Shown one piece after another: positions 57,601-64,000 of a stretch of DNA of 64,000 nt. Source of the DNA: Mesostigma viride (taxonomy: Eukaryota; Streptophyta; Mesostigmatophyceae; Mesostigmatales; Mesostigmataceae); contig RPFO01000312.1 of the NCBI GenBank assembly GCA_009746045.1, positions 1,432,139 to 1,496,138 of the forward strand. The letters run 5' to 3'. Within the stretch, counting starts at the first letter, position 1. Each line of letters opens with the position of its first letter. Made by a program: the position numbers and the translations under genes. The notes beneath the pieces were generated by a model. It was given only the letters and a program-made list of their open reading frames with translations. It had not been told where the DNA came from and ran no database searches.

Positions 57601-60600
57601 ATGCATGCAGTTGTGCCTGTGCGCGCGCGGCGGGTCGGTGGTCGGATCGGCATGGGTGGGGGAGGGTGCGGACGGCAGCAGGCAGCGCAGGTGGCAGCGC
57701 TCACACTGGGCGCCGCACAGCGTCCAGTCACGGAGTAAGGCAGTGCAGGCCTGGGTGGCATGGGCGCGGAGGAGCTCCGCCTGTCGTAGGAGCAAGTAGA
57801 CAATAAATGAAGGGGGGGGGGGGGGAGGAGAAAATGACATGACATGAGGATTAGATACAAGGCATTGTCATGGAGAGGAGGGGTGCCATCGCCATGTAGG
57901 CCCCACATCCCCCAAAGAACGAGCCCCACAACCAAGCCCCATGCAAACAGAAGGTGGACAAGGTGAGGCAAAAGAAAGCAGTGGGGGCGGAGGTCAAGAC
58001 AATGAGGTACGCACAGCTTGAAGAGGGTTTTCCTGCCAGGAAGGAGAACCCTCTTTAGATTGTGCGTACATGTCTGTCATGCTAGACATTATTGCAATAG
58101 TTACGCTACAACTTCCTAGATATCTTGTTCATTGGTAACCAAATGTTTGAGTTTGAGCGGGCTTCACTTCGCTGCTGTGCACTCATTCCAGGATCCTTGG
58201 CTCTATGCAGCCAAAGCTTTCTTTTCTCCTGATCAGACTGTTTGAGTGGGCTCTACCTGAAGGTCATGCGGGACTCTACATAACTCTACACTGAGTCTAA
58301 ACATTAAAAACTTTTCTGCAGCAATCAAAACTCTTTTGCAGCAACCTATTGCTTGAGCGCGCTTTACCTCGCTGTCGTGCTGGCACTTGGGCGCCAAATT
58401 CGCATCGATCCACGCTAGCACACGCGCGCGCCGCCGGTCTACCACGGCGAACAGGAACTGCTGGAATCCCTCAAACCATTTGACGTGATTGGCGCCCGTC
58501 CTCCTTCCCCATGCCGCCTCAAAGTGGGCCATCATCTCCAGAATTAGCTCCAGCGGGGGCACGTTCTCTTGGCGTAGGACCAACCCCGTGTCCAGCAAGG
58601 GCACGGTGACGGTTGCTAGTAGAGGTGCCTTGGTGGGCACATCCACCAGCGGTAGAGTGACGTCTACCAGCGGCAGAGTGACCTCTGCAAGCGCCGTTGC
58701 CGTTTCATCCGATGCAAAGAGCAGCAAGGGCGCCTCTTTGCGGGAATCATCTCTGCCGACTTCCAGGGACGAGGTCTCTGGCCCCAGTGGCTTGTTGGTG
58801 CAGATGCCAGAGCCAGGTTGAACGCCAGGCTCTTCCGCGGTGGGCACAACACAGTCCCCACCACATGCTGTGGAGGGCACAGAGGCATGCCCGGTGGGCA
58901 TCGGCGTGGCCCCCAGGGTCACAGGGTGGTCGGGGATCAGCTCCAGGGTGCCCTGGTTCACGAGCGGCTCCAACCAGACGCTGCTGTCACCCGCCCCTTG
59001 CCCTTGGTTAACTGCCCCGTAGTCCGTCACGTGATGGCTTGCCATCGCCCCAGTGGCATGGTGGCCAGTGTGCGCTGATGCTGGCGCCGTGGCTCCTGCG
59101 CCCTCGTGCTCTCCCGATCCAACCCTTGTTGATGCTGGCGGGTCTGATGGGATACACCCTTGGTCGACCGCGTGCGCCAGGTGGCAGCGGATCCAGCGAA
59201 CACGTGCCGACCGCAGGCTGCCCGCGAGCGGCGTCCAATCACGGAGCGCCACCTTGGCCATGGCCAGCTGGAGGTGGCGGCGGAACGAGGGGCCCCGCTC
59301 GTGCCGTGACGGAAGCCCGTGCGCCAGAATGTCGGCAAGTCGGGCGACCTGCGCCGCAAAGCCTGGGTTCGACGGGGGCGGAAGGAGGGAGAGGCCGAAC
59401 TGGCCGCCATACAGCGCACTTAAGAAGTTGCTTTCTGGACCAGAGGGGGGTCCACCGCTGCCGCTGGTGTGGCTGCTGGAATCCGAGGGATTGCGACTGG
59501 AAGAGTGCCGGTTGCCGGAATCGATGCTGGGCGCGCACACGCGGGCGATGCGCGCGAGGAACTCTCGGGTGAGCTCTCGCACGTCACGCCGCTCCACATC
59601 CTTGACCACGATCTGGAAACGTCCGCAGAACTGTTTCTCATGTTCTGCCTTTTGGGAGGGTGCCCCGCTGGGCCCCCCGGTGGCACTGAGCCTCCTCCCC
59701 ATGGAAGCGCCACTGGTGGCGTGGACTTCACTTGACATGCCGGCCTGGGCATCCCCTGCCCCATGAATGGCGGTCCCCCCTCTCCCAGTCCAGGTGGGCC
59801 TAGCATCGCCAGCCCTGTGGATGCTGATGCTGGCATCCTGCGTGTCACACCGGCTCATACTGGCATCTGCACCCATTACCCACACCCCCTCGGCCATCGC
59901 TGCAATGCTAGTCATATGCGGCGCCGCCGATGCTGGCTGGGCAGGCCCCCCACGGGGTTGCTGCCGGCTGTCGGCAGAGCCCAGGAACCCCTGGCGATCC
60001 TCGGAGAGCAACGAGAAATCCAGACCCGCCGCATCCAGCGCGCTGGCTGTCGTCACTGCCAACTTCATTCCCGTGGCTACGGCGCCCGCTGTTGTGTTCA
60101 TCGTCGCTGTGTCGCTAGCTTTAGCGGGCGCAGCGGGTGCCGTTACCCCACTGCTCGTGCTTGTTGGGGCCTCTCGGCGGAACAGTGCGGACGCGGCCGA
60201 GGTGACGCGCGCCAGCAGCGCCATCGTGTCATCGTCCAGCGACAAATCTGTCTTGAACAACGTGAGGTCCGAGACGGCCGCGTTGAAGAGCGCCAGGAGC
60301 GCGTCGTCGGAGCGGCTGCGCTCTCCGGACCCGAGGCCCTCAAAGTCGAGCGCCACGTACAGGCATCCGTCACGCCCTGCCCGCGCGCTCATCCACACGC
60401 CCTCGGTGCACCGGCCACCGCTCGTGTCGAAAAGCGTCCCGGCGAGCTGGTTGAGCAGGTAGCTCTTGCCGGTGCTCTGCTTGCCCATGGAGGAGACGAC
60501 CTGGCGAGGGAGGAGAGGGAAGGGTTTGCCAAGTAGAGGTTAGATAGATAGAATGATTGTGAGTGAATAAGGCAATCGTTTCCCACACACAGGGATTAGC

Positions 60601-63600
60601 TATCACAAAAGTCTAATAAAAAGTCACGTGGAAACATCACCACGGCATCCCATGCATCCCTTGTGAATGGGGATTGTGAGGAAGCAACGGTGCTTTGCGA
60701 GCCTGTATACCATGCATTGAGACCTTAGCACCATACAGCAAGCCTATATACCAGGAATTGGGACCTTAGCACCATACAGCGAGCCTATATACCAGGCATT
60801 GGGACACTAGCACCGTTTGGCAAGCCTACATGGTGGTCGGATCCAGCCATGGCTCCCCATTGTACTTATCTTGCTCGGAAACCACAGAACAGTATTGCAT
60901 GCTCCACCCACCTTGACCGGCCCCTGCCAGCTCATCAGCACCGTGTCGTACAGCCCCAGCTGTATCCTGCTGGCGTAAGTGACCATCTCGTCGCCCTGCT
61001 GGCCCACGTCACCCACGCCGGTCGCAGCCATATACCCACTCGCGGCCATGGACCCACAAGCAGCAAAAGCGGAGCATGCTGGTGCGTACGACCCCCCTGC
61101 ACCCTGCCCACCGGCGCCACTGCTGCCACCTGCGCACACGAGCGGGACAAACTCGTCCCCGCTGGCGTACGCGATGCGCACAGGGACCATGGTCATCACG
61201 TGGAGCAGCCAGCGGCCCAGGCCCAGCCCGAGGCCCGACAAGGTTGACCCCATTATGCTGCCAGTCGTCGACGAGGCTCCCCCTTTTAAGGGAGCTGCCT
61301 CTTCCGTCCTGGTCTCTGGCAACTTGCTGGCGGTGGCGGCGGCCCGCCGGCATCGTTCGGCCACGTGGCTGACAAATCCGGACATCGGGATGACTGTGGT
61401 GGAGAACGTGACAGGGGCACCGCTGCCAGAATCGGCACCACTGCTGCTGCCACGGCTGCCTCCTGTGGTTGGCTCCCCAGGTTGCAGCACGCTGGAGGCG
61501 ATGCGGGTCACGAAATCGGAGCATGCCACCGGAATGTCGCCATCCTCCAGCATTTCCGCCGAGGCATCCACTAACAGACAAAGGTCCACACGCGGCGCGG
61601 GGGGCCTGGATGGCGCCGTGGACTTGGTACCAGCATCTGCCCCCGCATCCCCCCTGTTGCTACCACCGTTGTCAGCAGTCACCACGTCAATCGCACTCTG
61701 CGCACAGAACTTGTCAAAGCCGAGGGCCAGGTAGTGCACGTACGCATGGCCCGTGGCCTGCCCGGACCTCTCGGGAAACTTGAGGAACGAGGCGCCCATG
61801 AAGGACATGTTCAGGGAGGCCTCCGGGTCGCCACCCTGCCATGTGGCGTTCGCCGCACCCCACGCGTTGTGGCCGCCGATCGCCGCGAACGACACGCCCA
61901 TCCCAGGCCTGCGGCCCAGGGTGGCTGCCAGCCCCGCGCCTCCCAGGGTGAGGGACCGGTCGCCATGCATCTTCGTGCTTGCGTACAGCTGGCAGACAGT
62001 GTCGTGCTGCGTGAGCACTTCCAGGCGGCACGTCAGCAGGCCAGCGCACGCGGCGGTGCTTCCTGCCGTCACTCCGCCTATCGCTGCTGCTGCTGCTGCC
62101 GCTCCTGCAGGTGTCGTCCTTGTTACTGTTGCGCTGCTGGCTGCGGGTCCGGATGCCAGCGCGACAAGGTTCACCTGCCGCCCCGCAAAGATGGTCACCG
62201 CGAGGGAGCCGGCTTGTGCGTGCGTGAACCCGGGGGGCAGCTCTAGGGTCCTCAGATACCGCATGTTGGGGGGTGAGGAATCAAGGTTGGGTTTGCGGTG
62301 GGCACTTGGGGCCATCATCATGCTGTTGTCAGCCCCCATGCGAGCAATGTCTGTGACCTTTGGACCTGGAACCAGGAACACGTGCACCTCCAGGAACGGT
62401 AGGGGGCCCTCGGCCAGGTCAACGTTTCCTCCCTGTGTATGCGCAGCGCCTTTCCTGTCGCTGATGCCTCGGGTTGTGGGCTTAAAGCCATCCTGTGCTC
62501 CCACCAGGGTCGTGTCCAGCAGGGAGTCTTCCAGTAAGGACGGCAGCAGCAATTGCGGTGGCGGGGTCAGGCCGTCCAAGGAACCATCCTTGCCAGCCAT
62601 GGTCCTCATTCTACCGCCCGCGTCGCTATTGCTGCCGTCCCACACCAAGGGGGAGCACAGCGACATGCCCTCCGGGGGGAAGACCACCCCTGAGGGGCCC
62701 AGTTTGGCGAACGTGGGCGTAGATGGCAGCTCTGCGGTGACGGAGAGCAGATCTGATGCTGCAGCCGAGGGCCGGTGGGCCGTTACCGTGGGGTCAGAGA
62801 CCACCATGATGCAGCCGCCATTCAGGGGGGATACCAGGAGCCGTCGGGGCCTTCCCTTGGTGATGTTTGCCAGCAGGTCCACTGCAGTCCTCATGTGGGT
62901 GCTCCGGCGCATGTCGAGCTGGAAGCAGGACAGCTTGCCCATGACGTCCAGCAGCAGCAGCTGGGATTTACCCGGCACGAAGGCCATGTCGCAGGGAGGG
63001 CAAGTGGGTGGTGGCGGCGCTGCAGGGGGGGAGGAGAAGGATGTGAAGCTGGCGTTTGAGGGGACGAAGCAGGTGCCGTCTGCCAGAATGGTCGCATTCG
63101 CGACATTTGTCCCGTGACCCGGGCCAGCATGAGGTTGGGACGATGCGGACGCAGCGGCACAGGATGATGATGGCACTGATGACGACAAGGGGATGCGGAC
63201 GCCTGGCCATTGTAGCTTGGACCAGCAGGCGGCGCCGGAGCCCACAAACGCGAGCACGTTGACCTTCTTGCTCCCCTTGCCGTAGAGCGCAAGCAGCCGC
63301 TGGTCCTCGTCCACAGTGACATGCTCCAGCACACGCTTGGAAACGAGGAGCGGTGGCAGGCTGGCCAAGGGGATTGCCGCGCTATCCCCGATGACGGGTC
63401 CTGCGTTTGATCCATAGCCTGTGCTGAGTGATGACCCCGATTTCTGCCCCGCCACACCACCCGCGGGTGCTGATGATGATGACGAGGATGGCGAGAGATG
63501 ATGTGAGATGTTGCCCAGGGAGTACACCTGGGTGGCGCGCTTGACCAGGTCATGCGCCACCAGGAGGTGCCGCCCACCCGGGAGTGCCAGCGCCTTCTGC

Positions 63601-63986
63601 AGCTGGTGTCGGGTCGGGTCCACCTCCACCTGCAGCAGTGGCTGCGGTGATGTTGCCAGGGAGAGCGGCCAGGTGGCAACATCGCGGTAGTTTGCAGCGC
63701 GCAGCAGGGCATGGTCCTCTTTGGTAGCGTCGACAGCATAAAATCTGTATAGCAGGCGTGGACCCTGCAGGTGCTCGCGCTCCACCTGGAGCTGAACCAG
63801 CACGTCCCCTTCCTCCTCGTCCTCTTCCGCACCATAGTCCTTGTTGTTCGTCTTATTGATCCTATTCTTGTCGCAGCCTTCATGGCCACTGACACGGTCA
63901 TTAATTGCCAACGACGGCTGGTACGCACCATCGCCACCAGGTGCATCCTCTGGGCTCCATGGAGGGAATAATGCCAGCCCGGCCAT
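54608..63986 (-). CDS. Giant GTPase / Cys-His-rich / VWA-domain protein (probably 5'-partial)
   Basis: Four exons, 63986-60912, 60500-58368, 57780-55324 and 54871-54608, all phase 0, encode at least 2642 residues. The frame stays open upstream of the ATG at 63986 to the window edge, so the true start may lie outside. Order of parts: about 1000 residues rich in beta strands (propeller-like; QLLLLDVMGKLSCFQLD), ending in a segment that introduces the GTPase (SWQGPVKVVSSMGKQSTGKS; P-loop near 1031); G3-like ALDFEG; a helical region (HVKWFEGFQQFLFAVVDRR); Cys/His-rich repeats (HNCMHGSHRCEEACDNCQ, HTCALPCSLC) from about 1740; and a C-terminal VWA domain with intact metal site (VYFIVDRSGSM near 2425, FIVLTDGHGS). 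This architecture resembles large proteins I recall from fungi and protists, of unknown role, with a GTPase of the GBP/VLIG type. Cysteine repeats resemble NF-X1 fingers only loosely. Confidence 0.85.
60700..60830. repeat. 50-bp tandem repeat, about three copies
   Basis: Unit contains GCCTATATACCAGGCATTG and ACCTTAGCACCATACAGC. It lies in the first visible intron of the giant GTPase/VWA gene. Confidence 0.8.
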
Positions 63987-64000
63987 GCTGACATCGCCCG

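Noticed and set aside
62891-63994. Overlapping minus ORF of 367 residues and plus ORF of 454 residues (61753-63117)
   Set aside because: Shadow frames of the giant GTPase/VWA exon 1, whose frame fits the downstream exon phase and family pattern.

Overview
The window looks like nuclear DNA of a green alga (Viridiplantae). Genes are split by spliceosomal introns, exons are very GC-rich, and introns and spacers are poorer in GC and packed with mini- and microsatellites. The protein set fits: a plant-type T-complex 11 (TCP11) protein, a TORTIFOLIA1/SPIRAL2-like TOG protein, and an adenylate-kinase-7 / Dpy-30 axonemal protein, the last implying a lineage that makes motile cilia. The species cannot be named from the sequence alone.

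Layout, left to right. (1) 1-8 kb: a TA-flanked MITE, the 3' part of an unrecognised minus-strand gene (1027 to about 2640), long pyrimidine minisatellites and a foldback element. (2) 8039-13768, plus: TOG/HEAT-repeat microtubule protein in three exons, with an unexpected hydrophobic C-terminus. (3) 14.1-16.6 kb: a region bounded by inverted repeats holding a dead LINE-like fragment. (4) 16762-33431, minus: a 13-exon gene for an AK7/FAP75-like ciliary protein whose kinase site is degenerate. (5) 34312-37650, plus: small protein with a signal peptide and a WW-like domain, divergent from (4). (6) 39404-50858, minus: TCP11-like protein in eight exons, all introns phase 0. (7) 54608-63986 and probably beyond the right edge, minus: a giant protein with a GTPase, Cys/His-rich repeats and a VWA domain, four exons, all introns phase 0.

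Exon boundaries were worked out by hand from GT/AG sites, reading-phase agreement across each junction, and remembered family sequences. For genes 4, 6 and 7 the phases close across the whole gene, with one ambiguous junction in gene 6.

The most unusual signal is structural. Introns repeatedly contain copies or whole tandem arrays of the neighbouring exon edge, including its splice site. The clearest case is about 65 copies of a 19-bp unit that spans a 5' splice site (26046-27285). Weaker cases are at 21.1-21.85, 24.7-24.9, 31.55 and 58.15-58.4 kb. Separately, pyrimidine-rich minisatellites often sit directly against 3' splice sites. Long ORFs that cross these arrays are artefacts of stop-free repeat units.
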